Counted from the stretch's first letter, positions 8,955 through 20,135 are shown. The stretch: 64,000 nucleotides of DNA from Heterobilharzia americana (GCA_944470555.2 OX104134.1:99132701-99196700); one strand, 5' to 3'. Program-made: numbers and translations. The notes: generated from the sequence alone by a model not told the origin.

Positions 8955-11900
8955 TATTATTATTATTATTAGTCCCTTGTGTTCCTAGTGGAACATAGGG
9001 CTTCAGTAGCACGTCTCCAGTGAACTCTGTTTTCTGAAATCTTTTCAACCTGGCTCCACGACAGCTCACAAGCTCTCATTTCCTCCTCGCACCATCTCCT
9101 CCATGTCACCCTCAACTCGGATGCCCAACTCGTCGCTTCCCACGGGGGTTCCACTTGAGCAACTGGCCTGACGCGTGATGTCCCCAGTCGGCTTTCTGAG
9201 TGTATGCCCAATCCATCTACACTTCCTTCCAATGCATATTTGTTGAGCGATAGGTTCTTGGTTGGTTCGTTCCCAGAGCTCCTTGTTGCTTATTTTGATT
9301 ATTCTGTCCATCTGATCTTCAGTAACGAGCCAGCGTAAGCAGTTGTTGATGAATGTCTGTAGTTTATTGGAAATCCCTTTCGTGACGCGCCAAGTCTCTG
9401 AACCATCACACTGAAGCACTGACTTGACGTTGGTGTTGAAAATCCGTATCTTGTTCCGCATGCTGAGTGCAGAAGATCTCCACACTGGTTTCAGGCTAAT
9501 GAACGCTTATCTTGCTTTTCCGATTCTGACTTTGACGTCCTCGTCTGTGCCGCTGCCTGTAGTTGAAACAGTGCTTCCTAGATAAGTGAAGGAGGTTACT
9601 TCCTTTAAGTTTCTCCCGTTGACGGTGATTGGAGTTTGTTGTCGTTGTTGATGGTGGTGGTGGTGGTGCGGTATCTTCATCACTTCTGTCTTCTCTGTAT
9701 TCACCTGAAGTCCCGTCTTCGCTGCTCTGCCTCTTCTGCCAACTTGTTAGTTTTTGCCTGCAGATCTTCAAGTTTATGTGACATTAGGCACAAGTCATCG
9801 GCGAAATCCAAGTCTTCTAGGTTCTTTTCCGCAGTCCAGCGTATCCCCCTCTTCTCACAGCTCCCCACTGTTTGCTGCATGATCCAGTCTAGTCGACCAC
9901 AATCAGGAATATCATGGGGGATAGTGGGCAACCTTGCTTCACTCCTGTCTTCACTTCACTTCAAAAGCATCACTGAGCTTCCCATTGTGAATTACTTGGC
10001 TGGCATGTGGCGTCTTCATATAGTTGTTGAATAAGGCTGATAAAGGTTTGCGGTATTCAGTAGTATTGAAGCAGTTTCCAAATTACCTCTCGGTCGACGC
10101 TATCAAAGGCCTTCTCAAAGTCGATAAAGTTGAGGTAGAGAGCTGATTGCCATTCTATGCTCTGGTCTATGATGATGCGAAGCGTTGCAATTTGGTCCGC
10201 ACATGATTTGTACTTCCTGAAGCCTGCCTGTTCCGGTCGTAGTTTTGAATCCAGTGCATCCTTTAGCCTCTCCAGGATGATGCGGCTTAATATTTTACTT
10301 GGGGTAGACAGGAGAGTGATTCCGCGCCAGTTCTTGCAAACCTTCATGTCTCCCTTCTTTCGGAGTTTGACTAGGTAGCCCTTCTTCCAATCTATTGGCA
10401 GGTACCTTTCCTTCCCTCCTTGCAAACCTTCTGCAATAATGGTGTGAGCATGTCCGCTGTTGTCTCTGCGTCTGTTCTCAGTGCTTCTGGTGGGATCCCA
10501 TCTGGTCCTGTTGCTTTCTCGCATTTCAGTAGCTTTATGGCGTTCAGGACTTCCATTTTTGTTGGAGGATTTATGTTCACTTGTAGTTCAGCGGCTGGGC
10601 TGTAGGTGGTATTTCTGGACGAAGTGCAGGTGGTGGTGGTCGATTCAAGAGCTTCTTGAAGCGGTCGGCACATCGTTTCCTTTGTTTCTCTTCTTTGGTC
10701 ATTAAATTTCCGTCATCATCTTTTATTGGTTTCATCTGTGTTGATCACTTCTCAGATAGTAATCTGGTTAGTTGATGCAATGTTGTCAGGTCTCTGTCTC
10801 TCCTAACTGCAGCCTGTTCTGCTTCACTTGCCAGTGTGTCGTGGAAGTGTCTTTTGTCTTTCCGTGCACTCTTCTTCACTTCTTTGTCTAGTGTAGTGTT
10901 TTATACATTGTACTTCTTGTCGTTGAGAATCCTTGCACTGGTTTATCTTCTGCTTCACCATCCTCCTCTCCCTGCTCTCTCAGCTTCCATGTATCCGTCG
11001 AGATCCATTCCTTGTCTTGTCTCTTCTTCCTTCCTAATACGGCTGTGCAGGTTTCTTTCCACATAGCTTTCAAAGACTTCCAGTGTTCTTCCACACAGGT
11101 TTCTTCAGGGATGTTGCTCGATGTCTCCCATTTTGTCTTGATGGCTGATGTGAAGATCTCCTTTGTAGTTTCATCCTTCAGTTTCCGAGTGTTGTACTTG
11201 GACTGGAGTCTGTAACCAGCTTCCTTGAAGGCTTTTAACTTGATTTGGAAGGTTCCTTGCACTAGATAGTGAGTAGTCTCAACCTACATCTGCTCCTCTT
11301 CTTGCCCTTGTGTCAAGTAGACTGCGTCTCCATTTTCTTGAGATTGAGATAAAGTCAATTTGATTTTTAGTGTGTCTGTTTGGTGAAATCCATGTCGCTT
11401 TGTGGATATCTTTGTGCCTGAACACACTGCCTCCAATCACCAAATCGTTGAATGCGCAGAATTCTGCAAACAATTCTCCATTCTCATTCATTTCACCTAG
11501 CGCCTCTCGACCCATGGTTAGTTCTCTTCCGTGTTGTCCCCTCCCAGTTTGGCATTCATATCGCCAATTAGAATTTTGATATCGCCAACTGACGTCTTGT
11601 CCAGTGTTGATTGAAGTTGTCTGTAGAAATCCTCCTTTTTCTCTTGCTCTGCATTATTTGTAGGTGCATAACATTGTATGATTGTGACCTTTCTTCCTTT
11701 TGAGTTGAATCTTGCTGTCATGATCCCACACAAGGAGATTGGTTCCCACTGCATGAGAGCCTTCGATGCTCTTGAGGACATCATGATAGCCACTCCCTCA
11801 GTGTGCTCGTGGTTGGCGTCTGGGTGACCGGAGTAGATTATTGATTCTCCAGTTGACAGTTTGGAGAGTCCACTCCCATTCCATCTGCTTTCGCAAATCC

Positions 11901-12246
11901 CAAGCACTTCGATGTGATACCTTCTCATCTCCTTTGCAATCTGGGCTGCCTTACTGGGTTCAAACATCGTACGGACATTCCATGTCCCCACGTTTACTTT
12001 CGCTTTCATCGAGAGAAGACACATCGGCCAATTGGCTTCCCGAAGGGTTTCACCAACTGGCGTCATTTCGCCTCTCCGATTCCAGCGGGGAATAAGTTTG
12101 TTTTCATTTTTTATATTTTGTTTGTGCTTTGAAGTTTCTTTAGCGGTTAGATTTGTTTTACGGGGTAGGGTTGCTAGCCCTATGCCCAACCTTCCCTCTT
12201 TACCCGGGCTTAGGACCGGCTAGTAACTAGTAAACTAGTTAACCAG
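8955..12246 (-). mobile_element. RTE-B non-LTR retrotransposon B2, full length
   Basis: This is a 3.29-kb element on the minus strand. The 3' end (left) carries a (TTATTA)n run, i.e. an (AAT)n tail on the element strand, then the conserved AGTCCCTTG. The 5' end (right) is the GGACCGGCTAGTAACTAG block shared with B3, B4 and B5, running into CTGGTTAACTAG. A 9-bp target duplication is present. Long blocks are identical to B3 (8985-9504 and 9681-11083), while 9505-9680 and sequence beyond 11084 differ, so the two copies are mosaics. Coding sequence is broken (separate entry). Confidence 0.93.
9066..12189 (-). pseudogene. RTE-B2 endonuclease-reverse transcriptase, frameshifted
   Basis: In transcription order: an APE-like endonuclease frame (12189-11518) with GTWNVRTMFEP, GICESRW and IGDMNAKLGG; its continuation in another frame (11515-11279) with FCAFNDLVIGG and QIDFISISRKWR; a linker (11262-10888); the RT start with GPDGIPPEAL (10673-10392); RT with NWRGITLLS, LRPEQAGFRKYKSCADQ and FEKAFDSVDRE (10524-10057); the palm with catalytic FADD (9931-9701); and a C-terminal segment with [14 protein letters not shown] (9485-9066). 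At least five frame changes or stops break it. These segments are typical of RTE EN-RT. The copy is not functional as read. Confidence 0.9.
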
Positions 12247-12255
12247 GCTACGTAT
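12247..12255. repeat. Target-site duplication of RTE-B2 (right copy)
   Basis: GCTACGTAT matches 8946-8954 and defines the 5' boundary of B2. Confidence 0.85.
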
Positions 12256-13477
12256 AATCGGCTATTATTGTTATCTGATGCGTAAGAAAGAGATTTATGG
12301 AAATACCTAGATGCTCACATGGTAGTATTAACTATCATCTAGAAATTTAAAATCTGTACATTAGGAACAAGATAAATATTATCAGGGTAGAAATAAGATA
12401 AAAATGGAAGGTAGAGCTGTTCACACTGATACATTGTACACCTAGTTTTTTATAGCTTAGTTACCGTTGTAACAATACCAAAGATAACCAAGATTGGTAT
12501 ATAAACCGCTCTAGTTAAAAATAAAAAAAATGCATCAGCACGCATACGCCCATCCACACAAACGCACATTTGGACAATTTTCAACAAATCACACAGTCAA
12601 GAGTGAATACAGCTACACGTTCTTGTAAATCCTGTCAAAGAAATTTGCACTTCGATAGTGTAAAGTATACACCATAATATTCAAAAACCGATTGCCAATG
12701 GATTAATTGAGATTATAGTAGCTTAAATGCTGCTACACAATAAACGGGTATCGTAATTGTTGTGATGCCCCAGTTTTGTATAAAAACATTGTTATTGATC
12801 TGAACATTTTAACGTGTCGTTCCCATACCATTTTTACAGTATGACTAGTAAGTCTACTTTCTGCCCCCATTGTAATGTAAATCGCTAAATGGTTAATCTT
12901 TACTCTTACTATGCAAATGCCTCAAATTGAGGACAAGGTCATTTTTCATGTGTATATTTATTCACGTGTTTTGGATTGAACTATTATTATATTCTCGGAG
13001 TAATACACTCCCATCTGTCAGCTTCAGTCTTCTCTCTATTCGTCCTGAGGTTGCAGTCAGTGACTCTTGCGTACCAAGTTAGCTGTCAGCTAAGCGCGCA
13101 TATTATATTCGTTCCGGAATATATATATACATATATAACCGTAGTGTTCGGAAACAACAGTAATAATACTTAGAGACATAAGTCTCTTTCTTGAGGATGC
13201 TGACAAACTCCCGTCTCCACAACACACCTACTTCTTAGCTGTTTTCAGAATATTATCCACAACAAAGTTGAAGAGCAATGAAAGAATAGAAATTTAGTGC
13301 CTGTGCGTTTGCTCCGAAAATGATGACTAGTATATTATTGACACATCTGCTAACAACAATCTAAGCTCAGAGTATACCATCATCTGCACATTTTTCCCCT
13401 ACAAATACTTATAACTATTTTTATTTAAACTGTTTTCATTTATTTATCGTTTTTCTTGTTGCCTTGTATCTTGTTTT

Positions 13478-13545
13478 ACTGATATGAGCCGTGGCAACAG
13501 GTACTGTTACGAAGTAATGCCAGATATCATTTTGATATTGACTGA
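13478..13545 (+). mobile_element. RTE-A 3' end scrap
   Basis: TGATATGAGCCGTGGCAAC and GTTACGAAGTAATGCC, with about 10 bases between them, correspond to the last 70 bases of RTE-A (7133-7190 in A1), just before the (TGA)n tail. The upstream sequence is not alignable, so this is either a severely 5'-truncated or a decayed copy. Confidence 0.6.
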
Positions 13546-13667
13546 CTAAATGGTGTATGCCTAGGCTGTCTCTATATCCATTTAAGTTCTTTTATTGAAT
13601 ATACTGCAAAGTGAAACAATATTATATTTTGAAGTGGTGGTTTGGCATTCAACTAAACTATGACCTC

Positions 13668-13668
<1 letters not shown>

Positions 13669-13706
<38 letters not shown>
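13669..13706. repeat. (TG)19 dinucleotide microsatellite
   Basis: Uninterrupted TG repeat of 19 units in presumed eIF3G intronic sequence. It is likely length-polymorphic. Confidence 0.97.
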
Positions 13707-13707
<1 letters not shown>

Positions 13708-14123
13708 CGCTGACTACTAACCATAGTATCAGAATACGACGATAGACGGATACCTTACGTGACAATGTTCAAATACCGCTTACATCTGTGTCGCTTAGAG
13801 ACTTTAAGTAATTTTTAAGGTTAGTGCCCTCAACTTATATCTTTTCTCTGGTTGATCATATTGATTAATTGTTTTTATTCCGTGCCGCAGTGTAGCGTGA
13901 TAATTTGAATGCATACACACTTTAAAGATGTGTCCTACTCGTTATGGTTATTTGTATGTCCACACAATTGAAGATGATACATATAGTAACGTCTAATGAA
14001 TAAAATCTATAGTACTGAAGTAAATATAGGCAAAAGATGATGTTGGGTAGCATGTACATTATAGTCATCAGTGAAGAGGAAAAGGTATATAATATGCTTT
14101 ATCGGAAATACATATATACTTAC

Positions 14124-14321
14124 TGGTTCTTTGACAGATTCCTCAGAAGGTTCAGTTTTAGCACGAAGTTGTTCTTGCAATAACTGCATCGCTTCCATAT
14201 CACTTTTATACGGACAGGTACGCGTGAAATGTCCACCTTTACAATAACTGCAAACAACCACCGGTTCTCCAAGCTTAGTTTTAAGATTTAATTCTTCTTG
14301 TCTCTTTTGCTCTTGTTCAGG
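14124..14321 (-). CDS. EIF3G: eIF3 subunit G, internal exon with zinc knuckle
   Basis: On the minus strand the exon is bounded by an acceptor (CTACGTAG before 14321) and a GTAAGTAT donor after 14124. It has 198 bases, 66 codons, in frame with the upstream exon. It encodes a Glu/Gln-rich stretch, then VCSYCKGGHFTRTCPY, the CX2CX3HX4C knuckle in the exact spacing of eIF3g, followed by the charged linker expected before the C-terminal RRM. eIF3g is a subunit of the cytosolic eIF3 complex, which acts in 43S scanning and re-initiation. A Gag-type knuckle was considered; the splice sites, the single knuckle and the matching upstream exon favour eIF3g. The RRM exons are not visible. Confidence 0.88.
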
Positions 14322-14579
14322 CTACGTAGAAAAAATAGCAGAAAGAATAAACGGAATGATGTGGGTTCCTTCTTTTTGAACGTCATTCACTAGTGTTTCT
14401 CATTAATTTGTAACACCTTAATCCAGAAAAGGCATAACTTGTGAGTATGAATGGATAGAATCGAACAAAACCATCAACGTAGGATCACTGATTTGTGAAG
14501 AATATCGATGCACAATGTCCTATCCTATGGATAATCCACAAACTTTGGTGTTAAATGATGAGAGACAATCGGCAGGAAG

Positions 14580-14735
14580 TCCTACTCAGCCTAGAGTTTT
14601 GTGCTTGTTGGCAGTAAGGTGTATCTACAAGCATGAGGAAATCGATGTTCCTAGGGTGATTCAAACTTGCATCATTCAGTACTGAAGTTCGAGGCCTTAC
14701 CACTAAGCTATTCAGGTCACGACTGACCCTGTGTA
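14580..14735 (-). mobile_element. tRNA-headed SINE with hammerhead-like tail (SM-alpha-like), intronic
   Basis: On the minus strand TAGCTTAGTGGTAAGG (14710-14695) fits a pol III A box and CAAGTTTGAATCACCC (14669-14654) a B box. About 40 bases further, CCAACAAGCACAAAAC (within 14614-14590) aligns with the stem II and GAAAC part of the hammerhead-like cores at 44787-44819 and 54340-54360. The CUGAUGA core is degraded here. The layout, a tRNA-like promoter followed by a hammerhead, is that of the schistosome SM-alpha SINE. It lies between two eIF3G exons. Confidence 0.65.
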
Positions 14736-14939
14736 GGACTGGATTATGTACACGAAGTGGTCACTAATGGATAATCCATGCAGCCTTTTACCTCTCAGGG
14801 CTTGGTAGTAATCAAAGTTTATCGACTAAACAGTCAAACCAATAATTTTTAGAAAGGTATATAAAGCAGCTAGTGAATTAATATACCTGAACATTTAAAT
14901 GAGATGAACTTTACTCATCATGCACATACGCACACACAC

Positions 14940-15227
14940 CTGTCGTAATTGAACAATCTGCATTGTAACGATGTCAGCTGGATAAGTATTAGCTAAACAA
15001 CCTCCTGATGGATCAGTTTTGAAGCGCCAAATTTCTTCCATTTTTTTCTTTCTGCTACCTGAGTAGCAACAACACGCTTTTCTTTAAGATACTCCTTAAC
15101 TTCTTTAACTAAGTCACCGTCTTCATTATAAAAATATCGAATAGTAGTTTTGATGTTACGTTCTGGATCGAATTTCTCCTCAATCGGGGGAAGCGATTCT
15201 GGATCACCATTTAATTCATCTATCCAA
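14940..15227 (-). CDS. EIF3G: eIF3 subunit G, upstream exon, one-base frameshift as read
   Basis: On the minus strand the exon runs from a TTTTTTTTAG acceptor (first exon base 15227) to a CAG/GTGTGTG donor (last base 14940). It reads SWIDELNGDPE, then an acidic/basic stretch, then VAERKKWKKFGASK, which matches the conserved eIF3g segment around human RRKNWKKFG. The reading then fails: after GCTTC only four A are present (plus-strand TTTT at 15017-15020). A fifth A would restore the frame into KTDPSGG and onward to ATG CAG...CAG, joining the next exon in phase. So this is either a base-calling deletion or a disabling mutation. The first coding exon (a few codons before SW) was not found. Confidence 0.85.
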
Positions 15228-15729
15228 CTAAAAAAAAAGCATTACAAACAGATATATTTTCCAAAGAAAAAGCCAGTAGACGTCCACACTAAGGAATAGA
15301 ATCATTTGTTATAATAAATGTAGTAAAGACGTGCACGAAATAGATGAAGAAACGTGACTCAGCAACTAAGGTTTATGTTTTATATTGATAAGACGTCAAG
15401 AATTTTAATACCCCTTACCATCCACACACCCTTGGTTTTTCTTTTTTTTCTCATCAGCTTTGGTCTAGGCATCCAGTCAAGGAGACGACTACTTCATGAT
15501 AGACAACGATGTAATGAGGTGATTGGCCTATCTTTAAAAAACACCACTTCATGTATATCAAAATATTCACGGTATAAACCTGCTACTAGTTGTGTATAAA
15601 ATACTGTCTGATGTCTCAATTTTTCATACTATACGGAATGCGGGAAAAATTAGCTAGTATAAAACAGATGGCTTTTTTCCAATACTTAGATGTCCTGATC
15701 TATTTACCGGACGTTCATATATTATCAAC
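15228..15729. other. Presumed upstream eIF3G intron, nothing recognised
   Basis: AT-rich sequence upstream (minus strand) of the eIF3G acceptor. Small open frames here, for example 15354-15599 on the plus strand, have no recognisable motif and are treated as chance. Confidence 0.45.
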
Positions 15730-16212
15730 ACATAATGTAAACCATCGCCACAAACTCGACTAAAGCTGTCTGTTAGATGAGTGTATTGCAAGCCAACGAC
15801 CTTGTATTTCTCGATATCAAGACTGCCTTCGAATTTTAGACAGAAGTGTTTCTGAAGTTGTCTGTCAGAAAGAGGTATTCCTGTGAACCCTCTGGTAAAG
15901 TGACAGTATACAACTACCTATCTCCTATGTTCAAATCAATAGTAAAGTAGGATTGCTCAATTTCCCATAGCTCTTCAACTTTACCGTCAATTACATTCTC
16001 GAAAAGGCTCCGAAAAAGCTGAGTAGAAACGTAGACTAGCCACCTAGAGTAAGCGGATGGTACTGTTTTACCGTGCAACAACAACTGCCTACTTCTATCG
16101 CACTACATCAGTTAGTAATCAGCGTCCATAAACATGGTATTTGCTTCGCATAGTCGAAGTGCAAAGTGATTCTACAAAATTTACAAAAAACTGTGTTTGC
16201 ACTCACTCTTGG
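15730..16212 (+). mobile_element. RTE-C fragment C2, RT region, left part
   Basis: The plus-strand translation includes VFLDIKTAFEF, the equivalent of FLDLKAAFDS in RTE-A, and downstream blocks that follow RTE-C1 at 29240-29690 (GTACAACTAC, TTGGTGGT). Stops and frameshifts are frequent. It breaks at 16213, where RTE-B3 is inserted, and resumes at 19590. Confidence 0.65.
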
Positions 16213-16221
16213 TGGTAAACT
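16213..16221. repeat. Target-site duplication of RTE-B3 (left copy)
   Basis: TGGTAAACT is repeated at 19581-19589. The flanks join into a continuous RTE-C remnant when B3 is removed. Confidence 0.78.
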
Positions 16222-19200
16222 GTTATTATTTATTTTATTATTTATTTAGTCCCTTGGGTTCCTAATGGAAACATAGGGCTTCAGTAGCACGTCTCCAGTG
16301 AACTCTGTTTTCTGAAATCTTTTCAACCTGGCTCCACGACAGCTCACAAGCTCTCATTTCCTCCTCGCACCATCTCCTCCATGTCACCCTCAACTCGGAT
16401 GCCCAACTCGTCGCTTCCCACGGGGGTTCCACTTGAGCAACTGGCCTGACGCGTGATGTCCCCAGTCGGCTTTCTGAGTGTATGCCCAATCCATCTACAC
16501 TTCCTTCCAATGCATATTTGTTGAGCGATAGGTTCTTGGTTGGTTCGTTCCCAGAGCTCCTTGTTGCTTATTTTGATTATTCTGTCCATCTGATCTTCAG
16601 TAACGAGCCAGCGTAAGCAGTTGTTGATGAATGTCTGTAGTTTATTGGAAATCCCTTTCGTGACGCGCCAAGTCTCTGAACCATCACACTGAAGCACTGA
16701 CTTGACGTTGGTGTTGAAAATCCGTATCTTGTTCCGCATGCTGAGTGCAGAAGATCTCCACACTGGTTTCAGGCTAATGAACGCCTGTCTTGCTTTTCCG
16801 ATTCTGACTTTGATATCCTAGTCTGTGCCACCACCGCCTGTAGCTGAAACAGTGCTTCCTAGATAGGTGAAGGAGGTTACTTCCTTTAAGTTTCTCCCGT
16901 TGATGGTGACTGGAGTTTGTTGTTCTTGGTGGTGCAGTATCTTCATCACTTCTGTCTTCTCTGTATTCACCTGAAGTCCCGTCTTCGCTGCTCTGCCTCT
17001 TCTGCCAACTTGTTAGTTTTTGCCTGCAGATCTTCAAGTTTATGTGACATTAGGCACAAGTCATCGGCGAAATCCAAGTCTTCTAGGTTCTTTTCCGCAG
17101 TCCAGCGTATCCCCCTCTTCTCACAGCTCCCCACTGTTTGCTGCATGATCCAGTCTAGTCGACCACAATCAGGAATATCATGGGGGATAGTGGGCAACCT
17201 TGCTTCACTCCTGTCTTCACTTCACTTCAAAAGCATCACTGAGCTTCCCATTGTGAATTACTTGGCTGGCATGTGGCGTCTTCATATAGTTGTTGAATAA
17301 GGCTGATAAAGGTTTGCGGTATTCAGTAGTATTGAAGCAGTTTCCAAATTACCTCTCGGTCGACGCTATCAAAGGCCTTCTCAAAGTCGATAAAGTTGAG
17401 GTAGAGAGCTGATTGCCATTCTATGCTCTGGTCTATGATGATGCGAAGCGTTGCAATTTGGTCCGCACATGATTTGTACTTCCTGAAGCCTGCCTGTTCC
17501 GGTCGTAGTTTTGAATCCAGTGCATCCTTTAGCCTCTCCAGGATGATGCGGCTTAATATTTTACTTGGGGTAGACAGGAGAGTGATTCCGCGCCAGTTCT
17601 TGCAAACCTTCATGTCTCCCTTCTTTCGGAGTTTGACTAGGTAGCCCTTCTTCCAATCTATTGGCAGGTACCTTTCCTTCCCTCCTTGCAAACCTTCTGC
17701 AATAATGGTGTGAGCATGTCCGCTGTTGTCTCTGCGTCTGTTCTCAGTGCTTCTGGTGGGATCCCATCTGGTCCTGTTGCTTTCTCGCATTTCAGTAGCT
17801 TTATGGCGTTCAGGACTTCCATTTTTGTTGGAGGATTTATGTTCACTTGTAGTTCAGCGGCTGGGCTGTAGGTGGTATTTCTGGACGAAGTGCAGGTGGT
17901 GGTGGTCGATTCAAGAGCTTCTTGAAGCGGTCGGCACATCGTTTCCTTTGTTTCTCTTCTTTGGTCATTAAATTTCCGTCATCATCTTTTATTGGTTTCA
18001 TCTGTGTTGATCACTTCTCAGATAGTAATCTGGTTAGTTGATGCAATGTTGTCAGGTCTCTGTCTCTCCTAACTGCAGCCTGTTCTGCTTCACTTGCCAG
18101 TGTGTCGTGGAAGTGTCTTTTGTCTTTCCGTGCACTCTTCTTCACTTCTTTGTCTAGTGTAGTGTTTTATACATTGTACTTCTTGTCGTTGAGAATCCTT
18201 GCACTGGTTTATCTTCTGCTTCACCATCCTCCTCTCCCTGCTCTCTCAGCTTCCATGTATCCGTCGAGATCCATTCCTTGTCTTGTCTCTTCTTCCTTCC
18301 TAATACGGCTGTGCAGGTTTCTTTCCACATAGCTTTCAAAGACTTCCAGCGTCCTTCCACACAGGTTTCTTCAGGTATGTTTTTCGATATCTCCCATTTT
18401 GTCTTGATGGCTGATGTGAAGATGTCGTTTGTAGCTTTGTCCTTCAGTTTCTGGGTGGTGAACTTGAACTGTGGTCTATCACCAGCTTCCTTGAAGGCTT
18501 TTAACTTGATTTGGAAGGTTCCTTGCACTAGATAGTGAGTGGTCTCAACCTACATCTGCTCCTCTTCTTGACCTTGTGTCAACTAGACTGCGTCTCCATT
18601 TTCTTGAGATTGAGATGAAGTCGATTTGATTTTCAGTGTGTCCATCTGGTGAGATTAAATCCATGTCGCTTTGTGGATACCCTTCTGCTTAAACACACTG
18701 CCCCACTCCAATCACCAAATCGTTGAATGCACAGAATTCTGCAAACAATTCTCCATTTTCGTTCATCACCTCACCTGGTGCTTCTCTACCCATGGTTAGT
18801 TCTCTTCCTGTGTTGTCCGCTCCCAGTTTGACATTCATATCGCCCATTAGAATTTTGATATCGCCAACTTGAGTGGTGTCTTATCCAGTGTTGATTGAAA
18901 TTGTCTGTAGAATTCCTCCTTTTTCTCTTGCTCTGAATTATTTGTAGATGCATAGGGTAGCATTGTATGATTGTTACTTTCCTTCCTTCCTTCCTTCCTT
19001 TTGAGTTGAACCTTGCTGTCATGATCCTGATCCTGGAGGAGTAGGAGATTGGTTCCCACTGCATGAGAGAAAGCCTTCGATGCTGTTGGGGACGTCATGA
19101 TAGCCACTTGAAAACTCAGTGTGCTCGTGGTTGTTGTCTGGGTGACAATATCGGAGTAGATTATTGATTCTCCTCTCCAGTTGACAGTTTGGAGAGTCCA

Positions 19201-19580
19201 CTTTCATTCGATCCGCTATCGCAAATTCCAAGCACTTCAATGTGATACCTTGTCATCTCGTCTGCAATCTGGGCTGCTTTGCTGGGTTTAAACATCGTGC
19301 GGACATTCCATGTCCCTATGTTTGCTTTCGCCTTTATCGAAAGATGACACATGGGCCAATTGGCTTCCCGAAGGGTTTCACCAACTGGCGTCATTTCGTC
19401 TCTCCGACTCCAGCGAGGAATAATTTTGTTTTTATTTTTATATTTCGTTTGTGCTTTGAAGTTTGTTTAGCGGTTGGATTTGTTTTAGGGGGTAGGGTTG
19501 CTAGCCCTATGCCCAACCTTCCCTCTTTACCCGGGCTTAGGACCGGCTAGTAACTAGTGAACTAGTTAACCAGGCGAAGT
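16222..19580 (-). mobile_element. RTE-B non-LTR retrotransposon B3, full length
   Basis: About 3.36 kb on the minus strand, with a (TTATT)n-rich 3' end at the left and the GGACCGGCTAGTAACTAG 5' block at the right, flanked by a 9-bp target duplication inside RTE-C2. 16264-16783 and 16947-18349 are identical with B2 as far as I can see. 18632-19540 is instead nearly identical with B5 (constant offset 31534). The copy thus shares different thirds with different partners. A (TTCC)n run lies at about 18978-19000. Confidence 0.92.
16344..19394 (-). pseudogene. RTE-B3 endonuclease-reverse transcriptase, frameshifted
   Basis: It has the same order of segments as B2: endonuclease (19394-18786, in three frames, with GTWNVRTMFKP and GICDSGSN where B2 has GICESRW, so the catalytic glutamate position is changed); linker (18528-18154); RT fingers (17939-17658); RT palm start with FEKAFDSVDRE (17790-17323); FADD (17197-16967); and C-terminus (16763-16344). 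The N-terminal third is more damaged than in B2, while the RT half is identical with it. Not functional as read. Confidence 0.88.
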
Positions 19581-19589
19581 TGGTAAACT

Positions 19590-20135
19590 ATTAGTCGTCC
19601 AAAATCTTGTGTCCCTGGGTTTTTGTATGAGTGCATCTGAAGCGATTCGTAACAGCATATCGAAAGCCGGAGCGACATCCGACAGTTTAAGTCAGATTGG
19701 TTTGGATATACGAGACACGTCAGTGCCAACCATTCGACCCTATCCCTGTGAAACGTATATTCTGAGGACTGAGGATATCCGATGACTTTGAGTGTTCAGT
19801 CACCTTTTTTTCTGAATGATTTGAAACATCGTAATTCTCAGATGAGGCGGGGTATTTCAGTGTGAAGGAGACTGCTATTCATTGAGTGAGGTCATCTTGC
19901 AACATCGGTTTCGGTGGATGGAAAATGTTACGAATGTCACCCAAGTGGCTCTAACACCACCCACTGTCCCCTTGCCTTGGGACTGGTCGGAATAAGCGAA
20001 GATGGTTAGTGCTTGAAATCGCGACGTAAGGAGAGAGTCATGTCGAGTTAGCATTTTTAGGTGCTTTACAACTCACTGAATGCGGTTCGAGATCATGCAT
20101 CCTAGTCGCTTTAGACAGCACCAGATATGCCTCAG
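19590..20135 (+). mobile_element. RTE-C fragment C2, C-terminal region, right part
   Basis: Continues the plus-strand RTE-C remnant after the RTE-B3 insertion: RNSISKAG, then CETYILRTEDIR (equivalent of CETWPLKVEDMRR in RTE-A), then LQHRFRWMENV (equivalent of LHRLRWLGHV). Stops are present. No tail or target duplication of the C element itself could be set. Confidence 0.65.

Larger units (their letters stand above)
12256..14123 (-). other. Presumed eIF3G intron sequence, AT-rich, no further exon seen
   Basis: This lies downstream (minus strand) of the GTAAGT donor of the eIF3G exon at 14124-14321. I searched for an RNP1-type RRM motif on the minus strand and saw none, so the next exon is probably left of the window. 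Contents are AT-rich sequence, a (TG)19 run, an RTE-A 3'-end scrap, and otherwise nothing recognisable. Confidence 0.5.

Noticed and set aside
9636..10034. Plus-strand frames of 60-132 codons inside RTE-B copies
   Set aside because: They are antisense shadows of the minus-strand EN-RT sequence and recur identically in each copy for that reason.
12150..12246. HDV-like ribozyme at the RTE-B 5' end
   Set aside because: A CTAGCC/GGCTAG stem and GC-rich blocks exist, but I could not nest P1, P2 and P3 in the required order at the terminus.
13081..13140. Tandem ATAT run near 13120 as a promoter
   Set aside because: A short AT-rich run with no gene start downstream; not distinguishable from background.
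8750..14000. eIF3G RRM exon on the minus strand
   Set aside because: No RNP1 or RNP2-like sequence seen outside the RTE-B element.
14007..14261. CCHC zinc knuckle frame as a retroviral-type Gag piece
   Set aside because: It has canonical splice sites, the neighbouring exon matches eIF3g, and the CX2CX3HX4C spacing is that of eIF3g; Gag knuckles are usually CX2CX4HX4C.
18970..19005. (TTCC)n run as an independent feature of interest
   Set aside because: A short simple repeat inside RTE-B3, shared with B5; explained by the common block.
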